Numbered from the stretch's first letter, positions 12,004 to 24,163 are shown. The stretch: 64,000 nt of DNA from Cephalotrichum gorgonifer (GCA_900312665.1 ONZQ02000007.1:1432308-1496307); one strand, 5' to 3'. The notes: generated by a model from the letters alone, not told the origin. Made by a program: numbers and translations.

Positions 12004-12505
12004 ATTGATGGTTTTCGAAACTTGGATTCGGCGCACAGGGGGTGTGTCGATGCGGGTTCGTCGATGAGGGGTCGGATGGATCTCGAGATCAAGGATTTTC
12101 CCACGTTCTGGAGGGGCAGTCAAAAATCGGTAAATTTGGTGGGGAGGGCTTTCTAGTGTGCTTTCGTGTCGATGAGTCATCAAGACGCCAAGAAAATACT
12201 TACACCTGGTGGCTGAACTCTGTCAGCTGGCACAAAGATCGGTCGAGTATGACAGAAAATCCTCCGGAAATTCCCTTGCTCGGCTGTCCCTTGCTCCACA
12301 TGCTGACAATTTGAATTGCTCCAGGCGAATTTTGTTCTGACGTCGTGCGATGTCCGAATTACTAAACCATCTAGTCCACACAAGTATGGCTCCTACCGCC
12401 AACATTGGACCCTCATATACCTGTGTTCGTCTCTACTCGGCTTCTTTTAAGTGATCACACCCGGAAGAGGTAGCGACCAAGTGCAAATACCCAGCCCACC
12501 TCGAT
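12004..12505. promoter_or_regulatory. Divergent promoter region eIF3c / Isa2
   Basis: The 502 bp between the two start codons must hold both promoters and 5' UTRs. I see no clear TATA box or named factor site. Confidence 0.5.
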
Positions 12506-13257
12506 ATGACGGCGATTCGGTGCGCCATGGCCATGCGTGCGGCCCGGAGATGCGGCGGCACCTTTAGAACAACACACGATACTCTACCTCTCTCCTTGAG
12601 GTCCTTTAGCTCCGATGCTATCCCGAAACCTAGTGTGTCCTCTATAGGCACGGTTCGCAGGAAAGGCGCGCAAACGAGGCATCATCCCCCGCAGCCGATC
12701 CAACGATTCACCTTTGCGACCACGACTCCCCTCCAGAAAACGATATACCTTACCGAACCCCGGTTGGACGACGATGGCAAGGAGATGAGGATAGAAATAA
12801 CCCCCCGCGCCGCAAAGGTCCGTCCACTGGCTACCCCGTCCCTCTTCATCAACCACAGTCGATCACCGTAGCTAACAATTCCCAGCGTCTCACCGAAATC
12901 ATAAAAACGAGCAACGACCCCTCCTTCGCCCTACGAGTCCAAGTCCAAAGCGGAGGCTGCCACGGCTTCCAGTACAACACCACGAACGCGAGCATAAAGT
13001 CCCTCTCCGACCTCGAGGAGGACGAGTCCGTATTCTATTTTGCCGAGGATGATGCCCTTGTTGGGGCTGACAATGCTGCCAAGGAGGAGCTGCTTAGAGG
13101 ACCAAAGGTCGTGCTAGACGAGCCATCCCTCATAGCGGTACAGGGCAGCAAGGTTGACTACACTCAAGAACTCATCGGGTCTAAGTTCGAGGTTGTGGAT
13201 AATCCGTTGGCGGAGAACAGTTGTGGGTGTGGGAGCAGCTTCAGCCTGAAGTTATAA
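12506..13257 (+). CDS. isa2: Mitochondrial iron-sulfur cluster assembly protein Isa2
   Basis: Exons 12506-12817 and 12886-13257 give 227 residues. Isa2 is an A-type carrier that works with Isa1 and Iba57 to make [4Fe-4S] clusters in the mitochondrial matrix. The A-type signature is complete: Cys129 in SGGCHGFQY and Cys217/Cys219 in NSCGCGSSF near the C-terminus. The first ~60 residues are Arg/Ser-rich (MRAARRCGGTFR, LRSFSS) and fit a mitochondrial presequence. The intron uses the rather weak donor GTCCGT but has a good branch site (GCTAAC) and a CCCAG acceptor, and the frame closes exactly at AAK|RLTEIIK. A start at the Met of MAMRAARR, a few codons downstream, is also possible. Confidence 0.93.
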
Positions 13258-13606
13258 CGAGCGGCTGTATCTGTGACGGGTGTGGGCACGATAGCGTCGG
13301 TTTTGCATGTCATGGGATGATAGAATCTCCACCTTAGTCTTGCGACATATGTACATTAGAGCAGCGAGGCCCGGCCTTGCTGGGTATTACGACAATAATG
13401 AAAAGATGAAAGGACATTTACATTATGGGACACGAGAGAGATTGTGATGGTAGGACACGAAGGGTTATTTGTCATAAAAGGACTCCTTTTAATTCACTCG
13501 TAACGCCATTGCCGTTGCCATTGCCCATACTCCATGTTCATGAAAGAATATAAGCATTGAATCATGTCCTACACCCAAAATTTTTGTCCCAACCCTCGTT
13601 CCAAGC
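13258..13606. other. Convergent 3' region, Isa2 and uL30
   Basis: Both neighbours end here; the stretch should be 3' UTR and terminator sequence. Nothing else is visible. Confidence 0.5.
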
Positions 13607-15180
13607 TTAGTTCATCTGGCGGATGAGAGCGTTGATCTTCTCCTCACGGTTACCAAGGTCACCGCCCTCGATGAAGTGCTTGAACTTGCGGCTCTTGAAG
13701 CCACCAGTGGGGTTGCTGAGCTTGAAGGGCCAGAGGAAGTTGGAGGCCTGCTTGAAGTTGGGGCCAACAGTGAAGATCTCGTGGATGAGATCCTCCATGC
13801 AGACGATGCCGAACTGGCCGAGGTTCGCCTCAATGATGGAGTTGTCGGTCAGGGCGACGCGCTGCTTGTTGACCTTGCCGTATCCGCGCTTGTAGACAAG
13901 CTCCTTGACGGACTTGAGGTTGGGGTAACCGTAAGCAACCCAGGGCTCGATGATCTTGATCATCTCCGAGGTAGCCTTGGTGACCTTGATGAAGACACCG
14001 TTGTTGATCTGGAGAAGACGGAGCAGCTGCAGAATCTTGCGGGGCTTGGGGGCGACCTTCGAGATACTGTAGAGGGTGTTAGGATACAGGAGGAGACAAG
14101 AACTAGTACAACGATTGTAACGTACCCCTTGATGCGGATAAGGAAGATCAGCTTGGCCTCAGGAGCAACATAGGCACCGTTGTTGTCCTTGGCAGTGCGG
14201 GAGAGACGGAGCTGGTCCTGCTCAGCCTGGCGGTACTCCTGGACGTACTTCTCAGCACGCTTGAAGATCTGGGCGCGCTTCTCCTTGTTGGCCTGGGATG
14301 GTAAGTTAGCATGCGAGACAAGTAAATGCTGTACTGTCCATATTGCAGCTCCATGAGTGGTAAAAATCAGACCCGAAAGAAGGTTAACTCAACCTCATCG
14401 ACAGTGTCTAGTTGAATTGGTATGGTGTGCATCATGTAATCACCAAGGAGCGGACAGCACGAGGGTAATGACAACTAACCTTCTTCTGCTCGGCCTGCTC
14501 GGCGGCGCGCTCAGCGCGGGCCTTCTCCTGGCTCTTCCTCTTCTTGAGGAGAGTCTCAGGGACGAGGATATCGTCGCGGGTGGGGACGGTACTACACAAA
14601 GTAATCAGATTAGTACGCAGTCCGCCATACCATGGTATGGAACAGAGCGCCGGTGCGAGAACTGTAGCTTGTGCGACATTCTTCGCTTAGGCTGACTCGA
14701 AATGAATTTAGTCGGTGAGAGTGTTGTAGCGCAAGGGCGACTAAAGCAAAGTAAATTGCTAGCTGCCGCTTGTGAACCAAGTGAACTCTCATCCGACAAC
14801 ACCCCGAGGCTCGAAGAGCCCCAGGAAGATGGTCGCGCCCAACGCCCTTCTTGTGGCTCCGTGTTTCAGGAGCACGAAGGGCAAGTCATTGGCGGCGGGA
14901 TGGATTTAGGGGAGAAGATTGTATTTTTCAACATCCTTCAACCCCAACACCTTACTCGACGTCTCTCGGATAGCTAGCTACTCAAAGCCTGCACATCCGA
15001 GGGAGAGGAGCAAGAGGGATCGAGCTGCTAGCCATGTTCTCCCAGACGAAGCAATTTTCGAACCGGGCGAAGATGGCTTTCAGCGAGAGAGGACCACGCA
15101 ATCTGCAAATTGCTCGGACTCAAGCGATGGATCCATTCCATAGCTTTAATTCAGGGAGAATGGGAGCCATACGGGGCCAT
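13607..15180 (-). CDS. rpl7: 60S ribosomal protein L7 (uL30)
   Basis: Minus strand. Secure exons are 14591-14480, 14292-14126 and 14066-13607, encoding TVPTRDDILVPETLLKKRK through NREEKINALIRQMN, the full uL30/L7 body including RILQLLRL-type and YGYPNLKSVKELVYKRGYG segments. Exon 2 begins with the last base of a codon, so a tiny first exon is needed. The best candidate is 8 nt at 15180-15173 (ATG GCC CC) with donor GTATGG, which gives MAPTVPT and a 248-residue protein, the expected length. This leaves a ~580 bp first intron, as often found in fungal ribosomal protein genes. The first exon is inference; the rest is firm. The protein sits in the large cytosolic subunit and contacts 5S rRNP. Confidence 0.88.
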
Positions 15181-15513
15181 TGTGCAGGTCGGCTGGTGGG
15201 TGTCGACGTTGGGTGAAAGTTGGGCGATGGTAGGAGGAAGTCGAGAGTTGAAGGGGGACCAGAAGAATTTATTCTCCCGTTTTGTTGGAGGAGACCCGAC
15301 CCCCGGTAAAATTTCCTTCACGCCTTAGGGTTTGGTGGATTGGCCCCACTTAACGCCTACACACCGCCTTCTCAGTGTGGCAGGGATGGTTTCTGCCGCG
15401 TCCCACACCTAAATTGATCCAGCCCTGACTACTTGAAAAAAGAACTCTCAGCATTTGACGAGAACCTCATCCCTCCCCCTCACTCCCAAGACACCGACGT
15501 CCAACCACACAAA
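15181..15513. promoter_or_regulatory. Shared promoter of two ribosomal protein genes with a TTAGGG box
   Basis: About 330 bp between the candidate uL30 start and the uS11 start. A telomere-repeat-like box TTAGGGTTT lies at 15325-15333. In filamentous ascomycetes, ribosomal protein promoters are known to carry Tbf1-type TTAGGG sites, so this is a plausible shared activator site for both genes. Confidence 0.55.
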
Positions 15514-16205
15514 ATGGCTCCCCCTAAGCGCACCACCACGAAGCCCGCCCAGGAGAACATCTCCTTGGGCCCCCAGGTCCGAGAGGGTAAGAAATCGATA
15601 TCTTTGTCCTGATCGAAATTCGCGAAGTTGTCGTCGCAGAGAGCTAACTCGACCCCTCCGTTAGGCGAACTCGTCTTCGGCGTTGCCCGCATCTTCGCCT
15701 CCTTCAACGACACCTTCGTCCACGTCACTGATCTGACGTACGTATACACATTCCCACCAGCATACCTGCCAGGTTGCGAGAAACGGACATTTAGGGCGAT
15801 AGACTGACATTGCGATCACAGTGGTCGCGAGACCATCTGCCGTGTCACTGGTGGCATGAAGGTCAAGGCTGACCGTGACGAGTCCTCCCCCTACGCTGCC
15901 ATGTTGGCTGCCCAGGACGTCGCTGCCCGCTGCAAGGAGCTCGGCATCAGCGCTCTCCACATCAAGATCCGTGCCACTGGTGGTATGTTGACAACCCCGC
16001 CCCATTCTCGAACCCACCCAAGAAGACATGGATGCCTAACGCGTTACATCTAGGTACCGGCACCAAGACCCCCGGCCCCGGTGCTCAGTCCGCTCTCCGT
16101 GCCCTCGCCCGTGCCGGCATGAAGATCGGCCGTATCGAGGACGTCACCCCCACTCCCTCCGACTCTACTCGCAGGAAGGGTGGTCGCCGTGGTCGTCGTC
16201 TGTGA
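15514..16205 (+). CDS. rps14: 40S ribosomal protein S14 (uS11)
   Basis: Four exons: 15514-15586, 15665-15737, 15822-15982 and 16054-16205, all phases closing, giving 152 residues (family about 150). The protein is MAPPKRTTTKPAQEN... followed by VFGVARIFASFNDTFVHVTDL, GRETICRVTGGMKVKADRDE, SPYAAMLAAQDVAARCKELG, the TPGPGAQSALRALAR block and the basic tail RRKGGRRGRRL, all diagnostic of uS11. It lies on the 40S platform near the mRNA exit and the 3' end of 18S rRNA. Three short introns with GTAAG/GTACGT/GTATGT donors are typical of fungal copies. It is divergent from uL30, suggesting co-regulation. Confidence 0.97.
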
Positions 16206-16688
16206 GCGGTTGCACAAGCACCGTTACGGAGGAATGGGACTGGTCCTATACTTCTTCTTTCTTGCCCGGGGGCTTTTTACACGTTTGTGTTAAAAAAGCT
16301 TGGGGTTTTTTATGTTGATGTCTGGGGCTTGAAAACTGGAGGGGGGGTTCATAAAGACGCGGAGAACGGCCTAGTTGCCTGGTCTCCATACGCTTCACTG
16401 CAATTGCTGTGGTCTACTCGGTGGAAATGTTTAGTTTTCGTGTAAGGTAGATCAAAAATCAGCTGCAGATCATGGCTCCCGGAACGTTGGTGTGCATTGG
16501 TCAAAATGTGATATGTCATGGCGCAAGTGGGAGTGAGACATTGTCAGAAAACAAGTTTATTGAAGGCAGGCATTTCGTATCGTTTCATCTGGGTATCGAT
16601 TGAACTCTTATCTTCACCCCGTCTATCCTCCGGCCAGGAGATCATGTCGTACTCTACTCCAGGTGACATTCGCCCCCTCCCCACCCCT
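16206..16688. other. Convergent 3' region, uS11 and Rad26
   Basis: Nearly 500 bp of T-rich and mixed sequence holding both 3' UTRs. No gene or structured element is evident. Confidence 0.5.
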
Positions 16689-19600
16689 TTACAGATTAGC
16701 CTTCAACTTCCAAACGATCCCCCCTCGAGGTCCATCCTCTTTCGTCGTTACAGAATTCAGCGCCCTCATAAACAAGTCCTTCGGAACATCCGAGTACTCC
16801 CGGTTGAAATGGCTCACAATACTTCCCGAGTCCGCCTTCCGCCCCCTCTTGTTCAAGAAATCGATGATGGTCCGCTTGGTGTTTCCAAGGTTCCACTGAC
16901 GAGTCTGCGATCCTATGGCCCTGCCAGAAGGTGCCTTGGCCGTCTTACCGCCTGGGCCACCGTGGCGGGCAAAGTATGCGCGATTCGCCTGTTCGCGAAG
17001 GAATTGGACGGTCCGCTCGTTGAGCCGATCAGCTTCTTGCTCGGTTAGTCTCTTGTCCGCCCGGACTCGGTGCTTCGAGTTCACCACGTTTTCATGCTCG
17101 TAGACAACCTCGGCGTTGTTAGTGAAGACGGCGTCGAGCATGTCCTTCTCCTCCGCGCCTTCGTCGGCGTATTCCTCGACTGCTCCCACTTGGTTCACGG
17201 CGTCCAATGCCTTCCTTTCCGTCTCGGCCGGTTCCTCCGCCGAGGGCTCTTGTAGCCCACGAGGTTGATGCCGATCTTCGACTCGCGTCCTCCCGGACGA
17301 GTGACTCTCATAAGTAACTGGCGTGTTATCGAACATCCTGGTTTCAGGGTCTTTGGTGCCGTACGTGAAGAGGTCGAAGAGGTTGCTTGTGTCGACGTAT
17401 CGGTTGAACTCCGTATCGGACATGACCTTGTCCGATACAAACTGCTTGTACAGTTGCTTTCGGTACATCTTCTCCTCGATCGTGCCAGGGGTGAGTAGTC
17501 GATAGATTTTGACGGGCTTGGTTTGGCCCAATCTCCAGGCGCGTTCAATGGCCTGACGATCGGTGGCGGGGTTCCAGGAAGGATCGAATAGGATGACGCG
17601 GTCTGCGCCGGTAAGGTTCAGGCCGACGCCTCCCGTTTGCGGCGTCAGGAGGAATACATCGATATCGGAGGAGTGGTTGAACCGATCTACCATGGTTTGT
17701 CTTTCTCCCTGAGGCGTTCGACCGTCCATGCGCACAAAGGTGAGTTTCTCTGACTGGAGGAAACGAGTGATGATGTTCAAAAGTTCGAGGCTTTGGCTGA
17801 AGACCAGGGTCTTGTGCCCAAATCTCTTCGAGACCCGCAACAGCTCAACCAGTACCTGCACCTTGGCGGACCGATCGGGGTGGCCCCAATCGGCAATTTC
17901 AGACTTGTCGACGTATCTGAGATCGGGGTGATTGCAGATTTTCCTCAGCATGTCAATTGCTGAGAAGACATCTGCAGAACGGCGGCCTGAAGAGTTGAAA
18001 ACTCTTTTCACTTGAGGAGAATCAAGCGCGGCTTGGTAGATGTTCTCTTGCTGAAGAGTCAGCTTGCAGAAAAGGACCTGTTCTGATTTGGGGGGCAGGC
18101 TGTCGGCAACATCGGCCTTGACACGTCGGAGCATGTAAGGCTTTACTGTTGCTCGCAAGGTCCTCGAACAGCGGTCCCCCGTGGCGATAGCAAGGCTACT
18201 GGCGCCTCTATAGTGGCCTTCGCGAATGGGCATCTCGAAATGCTCCGTGAAGTCCCGCAGGTCAGATCCAAGAAGGCCGGGATATACAAACTCGAAGAGG
18301 GAATAGAGTTCTTTGAGATTGTTCTGAACAGGAGTTCCGGAAAGGATAATCCGGTGCCAGGTGTTCAGCTGCTTGCACGCCTTCGAAGCTTCGGTAGACC
18401 GATTGCGAATCTGGTGGCCTTCATCGAGGGCGGCATAACTCCACTCGATTGAAGAAAGTTCGTCGAGGTAGGTGTCAAGCCCTCGATACGTCGTCACGAG
18501 AATATGGCCATGACGGAGGACATTATTAATGATCTTTTTGGCTGCACTGGACTTCTTCGATGTGCGGGACGAGGAGACCATGGAGTCTTCAAGTTGCGGG
18601 TTCAACATGCCACTGCCAGTGGAATGAAGAATAGATATCCTCAATGGAGGCCACCAGGTGTGGAAATGCTTGACCCATTGGGATATGAGAGTCGCCGGGG
18701 CGACGATGATGGCCGGACCATCTAGCTTCTTGCTGAAATGAAGAGCCGCTAAGAAGGATATAACTTGGACTGCGGGTTGTGCGAGTTAATACTTGTGGAC
18801 ACAGAGGGAGGCTGTAGGGTACACAAGGCTTGATTCTTACCTGTCTTCCCCAGCCCCATCTCATCGCAGAGTATGCCACCTTCCCTTCGCCTGTGCAGCT
18901 GGGCCAGCCACTTAATCCCAACCCGCTGGAACGGGAAAAGAAAGTCATAGACTTCCTCCGGCAGGCTGTAATCTTCATAAATAGTCTTGTTCGGTTTGCC
19001 AGGAGTTGGCTTGAACCACTCCTCACCGTCGTCCCCGCCATCCTCGCCTAGGCTCTCCCGAAGTTGGCGCCGTTCTCGAACCCATGTGGAGAGTCGTGCT
19101 TGGTATACAGACTCCTTGGCGTCGTCGATAATTGAAAGATTGACTGAGCCTTTAGGTTGTTCCTCCGCGGACTCAAGGATGGCCGAGTCCTCGACATCGC
19201 TAATGTCAGATCCAGAAGCCGTGGCGACAAAGTCAGCATCGTCATCCGCCAAACGCGCTCGCCTTTTTCTTCTGGACGAACTAGGACCTGCATCATCTTG
19301 CTCTGCTTCGGCCTCCACCTCAGCTGCTGATGGCGCCTTCCTCTTTCTAGGCCGCAGGCCGAATTCGGTCTCAAGATGAAATGCGGGAGCCTCAGCCGGG
19401 ATATCGTCCGGGATAGGCTCTCGTATTTGGGTGGTGGCAAAGCCGGGCTGCCTGAGGACCTGGTGCGAGGTCTGTATCTGTGGTTCCCCAGTATCATCTG
19501 TAGCCACTAATAGAGGCTCCGAGTCGCCATCATCGTCCACCTCGGCATCACCGAGGCCTGCGAATGGTGTGATCTTTCCTGTCCTGATCAGGAAGGCCTG

Positions 19601-20119
19601 ACGATCCTCGCCCTCTTGCTGCGCAGGGCCAACGTTGCTAGCTTCGGCAGCACCGTCTGTCTGCTGGGCCTTGGCTGCAGCAGCAGCTTGCTGCTGGTTG
19701 CGCTCTTCAATCCGATCTTCGAAAGCAACAACTTCATCGAGCAGGTCTGCGATGTTGTTCGTGCAAGACTGTATCTTAGCTGAGAGTGCAGTGAGTTGAC
19801 TCCTTGGAGCATGTGCTCTCTCCTTCTGGACCCTTTGCGCAGTAAGCGAGACTTTCTGCTCCTCGAGAGACTTTATCTTGGCCCGCAAGTTTGAAATTCG
19901 ACCTTCATCCTTCTCATTCTCTTCCTTGATAGCAGCAGCTTTTACCTGGGCAGAGACGTCGCGCTCAATATCGGCATGATCTTGGATGTCGACTAAGCCC
20001 TGGAGAGCAGAAGCAACGTCCCCAGCCTCGCCGGGCTGATTCGGTTGTGCTTGCTTGTGGGGATGTTGGCTGTCATTTGTAGAGGTAGGAGCCTCTTTGG
20101 GGATGTCTGGCTCAGGCAT
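16689..20119 (-). CDS. rad26: Rad26/CSB-type SNF2 ATPase, transcription-coupled repair
   Basis: Exons 20119-18841 and 18769-16689 give 1119 residues. Rad26 (human CSB/ERCC6) binds stalled RNA polymerase II and starts transcription-coupled excision repair in the nucleus. The N-terminal ~420 residues hold a coiled coil (ISNLRAKIKSLEEQKVSL) and basic acidic linkers with RKRKAPS and RRKRRARLADD. The ATPase starts at LFPFQRVGIKWLAQLHRRR; motif I DEMGLGKT ends exon 1 (about residue 426), the DEGH box is at about 542-545, and IILSGTPVQNNLKELYSLF, MLRRVKADV, FSQSLELL, RMDGRTPQGER and RAWRLGQTKPVKIYRL follow in order. The C-terminus (IIDFLNKRGRKADSGSIV) resembles the CSB winged-helix region. The intron falls inside motif I/Ia and splices to VQVISFLAAL. 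Confidence 0.93.
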
Positions 20120-21116
20120 GATAGAAAGAATGTGCCATTTACAAACCAGCGGTAGATGCGTGGTTCCAATGAGAAAGCAAGGAGAGGGAGGCTATTGAAA
20201 AGCGTGTTATAGAGATGAATCGAGTGAGCCAGTGAGCCAGTGACTAAATGTCGTGGAAAGGAAAATAAATGGAAACTGGGGATAGCCAGGTTGCTCTTGT
20301 CTCGAACTGTGATTCACGCTCTGTATGCTGTAGCCTGTGTGGTGATGTTAACACTCTTGCTCGAATATACAACGGAGCATTATGTAGCTTAGGTTTACAT
20401 CACCATTTTGTGAGAATATGGTTTGTGATAGTGTTCTGGGCTGTCCTTGGCTAGGTCACTGGAAGGGGGAAACTGAAGATTCAATCTGGCGGTGGCATTT
20501 TTTAAAACCATCAATTCATAGCGATGAAGGGAGGCCATGAGAATGCTGCTCAGTGATGCTAATTTAGGCAGGAGCCTTGGACTCGGGTATAAGGATTTCC
20601 TGGAGTAGTCGCTATGGAAGGTATGACATAATGGAGTAGTAGGTGGGTCACGTGGAGGAGGGACCGGGCCCAGAGCTATCAGCTCCTGTTTAGCCAAGTT
20701 CATCTCCTGCACAGCATTATTTTGAGGACCTGCCCACCCTTTCCCCAGTTTTGAAACCTCTATTTCTTCTTGAAGCTTAGTCGATAGCCATGACATCTCT
20801 CCCATTGTGAGAAAGTGTTGCCCCTTTGGCCACAAGCGTGCGGGATGGATCCCCGGGGTATTGCACAAGGCTGCCTCATGAAGCAGTTCCCCATGTAAAA
20901 CACCTGCCTACCTAAGGCGTTGCATCAGAGTGTACGAGGCTCAACACATGTAAGGACAGCATCACCTGCTCCCCGGCACCCCGGCACCACTTTCAAATGT
21001 AACCACGTACAGACAGGTTTTATTGATCCCCAAGATGTATCATGCATATAGCGCTGGATGGGTGTCTACCACTATTGACCAAATTCTCTCATGTTTGGAC
21101 TTGACGAGATCCTAGT
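20120..21116. other. Intergenic region, no convincing gene
   Basis: About 1 kb between Rad26 (start) and triosephosphate isomerase (end). A 157-codon open frame on the minus strand (20868-20395) has no recognisable domain and mixed codon use, so I do not call it a gene. Confidence 0.45.
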
Positions 21117-22044
21117 TTACTGCTTGGAGTTGATGATGTCAACGAAGGCAGGCTTCAGGCTGGCGCCGCCGACAAGGAAGCCATCGATATCGGGCTGCTT
21201 GCTCAGGTCCTTGCTGTTCTTCTCGGTCACACTGCCACCATAGAGAATCCTCGTCTCGTCAGCAACCTTCTGGCTGACCTCCTTCTTGAGCCACTCTCGG
21301 ATAGCGGCGTGGACCTCCTGCGCCTGCTCAGTGGTGGCGACCTTGCCAGTCCCAATAGCCCAGATGGGCTCGTAAGCGATCACGATACGAGACCAGTCCG
21401 AAACCTGCGACTTAAGCGCCTCGAGCTGCCCGCTGACGACGCTGATGGTGTTACCGGCCTCACGCTCAGCGAGGCTCTCGCCGCAGCACCAGATGACGCT
21501 GACGCCGTTCTCGGTAGCGAACTTGGTCTTGGAGGAGACGACCTCGTCAGACTCGGCGAGGATGGTGCGGCGCTCGGAGTGACCGAGAATGGTCCAGTTG
21601 ATGTTGCTGTCCTTGAGCTGCGAGACGCTGATCTCGCCGGTGTAGGCGCCGTTGGGCTTGTTCCAGACGTTCTGGGCGGCTACCTCGACGCCATTCTTGA
21701 TGGAGTCGCGGACAAGGAGGAGGTAGAGGGCAGGGGGGGCGATGACGACCTCTGGAGAAGGGGTTGGGTTAGCAAACGCTGGAGCTACTTCCGGACTTAT
21801 GTGGATGCACTTACCGACGTTGGGGTCTAGTGTCGCATTGTTGAGGTTCTGAACAATCTCCTTGATGGACGCAATGGTCCCATTCCTGTTACGAGGGTCA
21901 ATTCCTTACTCAAAGCTGGAAAATCTGTTCGCTTTTGCTGTTGAGAAGATCGCGAACCCATGCATGGTGGGGTCATAATGACGGGTGCGGGGTTGTTCGG
22001 ACTGACATTTTAAAGTTACCACCGACGAAGAACTTGCGAGCCAT
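21117..22044 (-). CDS. tpi1: Triosephosphate isomerase
   Basis: Three exons: 22044-22007, 21885-21815 and 21751-21117, giving 247 residues, the standard TIM length. The enzyme interconverts dihydroxyacetone phosphate and glyceraldehyde 3-phosphate in cytosolic glycolysis. Catalytic residues are all visible: Lys12 in GGNFKMNG (split by intron 1), the catalytic His in ILGHSERR, and the base Glu in AYEPIWAIGTGK. The phosphate-binding loops YGGSV and FLVGGASL are present. Intron 1 uses the donor GTCAGT, less common than GTAAGT, but the phase and the restored NFKMNGT leave little doubt. It is divergent from U1-70K. Confidence 0.96.
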
Positions 22045-22565
22045 GTCTGCGGTATTGGTGATCTAACTGTGAGGTTTGAAAAGATGGAAATATCGTTCAA
22101 GCTGAGGGCTTTCTTGTCAAGTAGTTGGAGAGTGAGGTATTTCAGAGTGGAACTGTTGAGGTGTTTAATGTTTCTTTTCCATCCCACTGTTGGGTCCTTC
22201 AGCTGTTCCATGTATCAATCAGAGCTATTACACGAAAATAAATCGCCTGATGAGCTCTTGGTACAGTGTGGCCGTTATGGAACACTGTAATATCCTCGGA
22301 CCGGAGTAGGAGTTGCGTAGGGGCTCCGGTTGTGCTTCGGGTAAACATGCTGGGTTGTGGGAGCTGCAGGTTGCTGTCTACAGCAAGCTTCGTGTCAAAT
22401 TTCCCGCGACACCACCTCCTCCGTCAGAGCAATCGTGATTTTTTTTCAGCCACCGATCGACATCATCTCTAGACACACGCGATCTCGATCGCCGGTGTCT
22501 CTGAAAGGCATTCGGCCCTATCGGAAAAGTTCACGCCACCGACCTTTGACGCGCGATAGGACGCG
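22045..22565. promoter_or_regulatory. Divergent promoter region tpi1 / U1-70K
   Basis: The 521 bp between the two starts serve both genes. A T-run followed by CAG occurs near 22439-22450 in the U1-70K leader. No named factor site is identified. Confidence 0.45.
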
Positions 22566-24163
22566 ATGACGGACAAGCTGCCCCCCAATCTCCTGGCGCT
22601 CTTCGCGCCCAGGCCCCCATTGCGATACCTCGATCCCCCGGACTTCGCCCCGCAGCACCGCAAGACGCAACCTATCTCGGGATTGGCCCAGTTCCTCCCC
22701 GCGTTGCAGGCATATAAGGAGACAGATGTCTACGTGCCAACGGAGAGCTGGCTGGAGATGAAGGACCGGAAGAAGAGGGAGCGCAAGGAGGAGATAGAAA
22801 AGCTACTTACGGAAGGCCCTAAGAACTGTGAGGACGCCCTTCTTACTGGGGTTATATCGCCATGAAGCTAACTTAGAGTTCGCGCCATAGTTAAGCCCAA
22901 CGAAGACCCGAACATCCGAGGCGACCCTTTCAAGACCTTGATCGTGGCACGGCTGAGCTACGAAGCCACTGAGCACGATCTAGAGAAGGAATTTGCACGT
23001 TTTGGGCCTATTGAGCGGGTATGCTGATCCTCCGATGCGTTACCTGTCCTACACGATGCAGCGTTTATGGCCATTGATGTACCCAGCTAACCAGATCGTG
23101 TCTAGATCCGGATAATCACTGATACACACAGCCACTTGCATCCCAAGAAGAAGAAGAAGAACCACCGAGGATATGCGTTTGTTGTGTTCGAGCGGGAACG
23201 AGATATGAGAGGTACATTCCCCCGTTGCCTTCCCTCCCTTGTTTCGCGCGCTGGTATTGCGCTCCTCTTCCATCTGTGACGCATCTTGCTTGCCCTTGGG
23301 TGAATGACTCCTGTGTCCCATTCGGATAGGATGCGTGTACCCCCTCCCTTCCACTTGCCTATACTCTCTCTCAACTTGGTAAGAACCGACTAACGCGTGC
23401 GCCCCGGGCGCACTGTTGACCAGCGGCTTTGGATTCCTGTGACGGGATACGCATCAAGGATCGTCGCATCAAAGTTGATGTCGAGAGGGGTAGGACCGTC
23501 AAGGGCTGGAAACCCCTGAGGCTAGGCGGTGGACTCGGTGGGCGTGGTTACACCAAGGCAATGCCTCCGCGGCCCGCCGGGCCCGGTGGGCCTGGCGGGT
23601 TTGGCGGAGGCTTCAGGGGTGGGTTCCGCGGTGGCTTTGACGGCGGTAGAGGTAGAGGAGGGTTCCGAGGCGGCGGGTTCCGCGGTGGCGGCGGTGGATT
23701 CAGGGGAGGAGATCGCGACCGCGGCCCCCCTAACGGATTTGGCGGTCCTCCAAGCAACGCACCCTCTGGTCCGGGATACGGCGGCCGATATGGCTCCGGC
23801 GGCGACCGGGGCTTCGGGGATCGTGGTGGCAGCGACCGAGGCGGTGGTGACCGAGGCTTCGGGGATCGTGGAGGCGGCGACCGGGGCTTCGGGGACCGAG
23901 GTTTCAGTGATCGTGGTGGCGGGTATGACTCTCGTGGCTCCGGACGCTCATATGACGATAGATCTGGTGGCGGCGGCTACCGAGACCGACAGGAGAGAGA
24001 CAGCCGCCGGACTGGGAGCAACATGGAGCCCGTCAAACCTAGGGACAGCAACGGTGGGTATCGTGACAGAGACTTTGACAGGCCTCGAGACGATGACAGG
24101 AAGCGGCACTACGACGGCGGCGGCAGCGGGTACGATGAGCCTAGGAAGATCCGTCGCTACTGA
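22566..24163 (+). CDS. snp1: U1 small nuclear ribonucleoprotein 70 kDa (U1-70K)
   Basis: Exons 22566-22827, 22879-23018, 23106-23211 and 23424-24163 give 415 residues. U1-70K binds stem-loop I of U1 snRNA and helps define 5' splice sites in the nucleus. The N-terminus MTDKLPPNLLALFAPRPPLRY with the following KRERKEEIE segment is the U1-70K N-terminal domain. The RRM has RNP2 TLIVARLSY, RNP1 HRGYAFVVF, then CDGIRIKDRRIKVDVERGRT and WKPLRLGGGLGG, all hallmarks of the family. The C-terminus is a long Gly/Arg/Asp region (GGFRGGFRGG repeats, DRGFGDRGG repeats) ending KIRRY. The acceptor of intron 1 (TTAGAG) is unusual; the frame supports it. Confidence 0.93.

Noticed and set aside
20395..20868. 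157-codon frame on the minus strand
   Set aside because: No domain, no splice context, codon use unlike neighbours.
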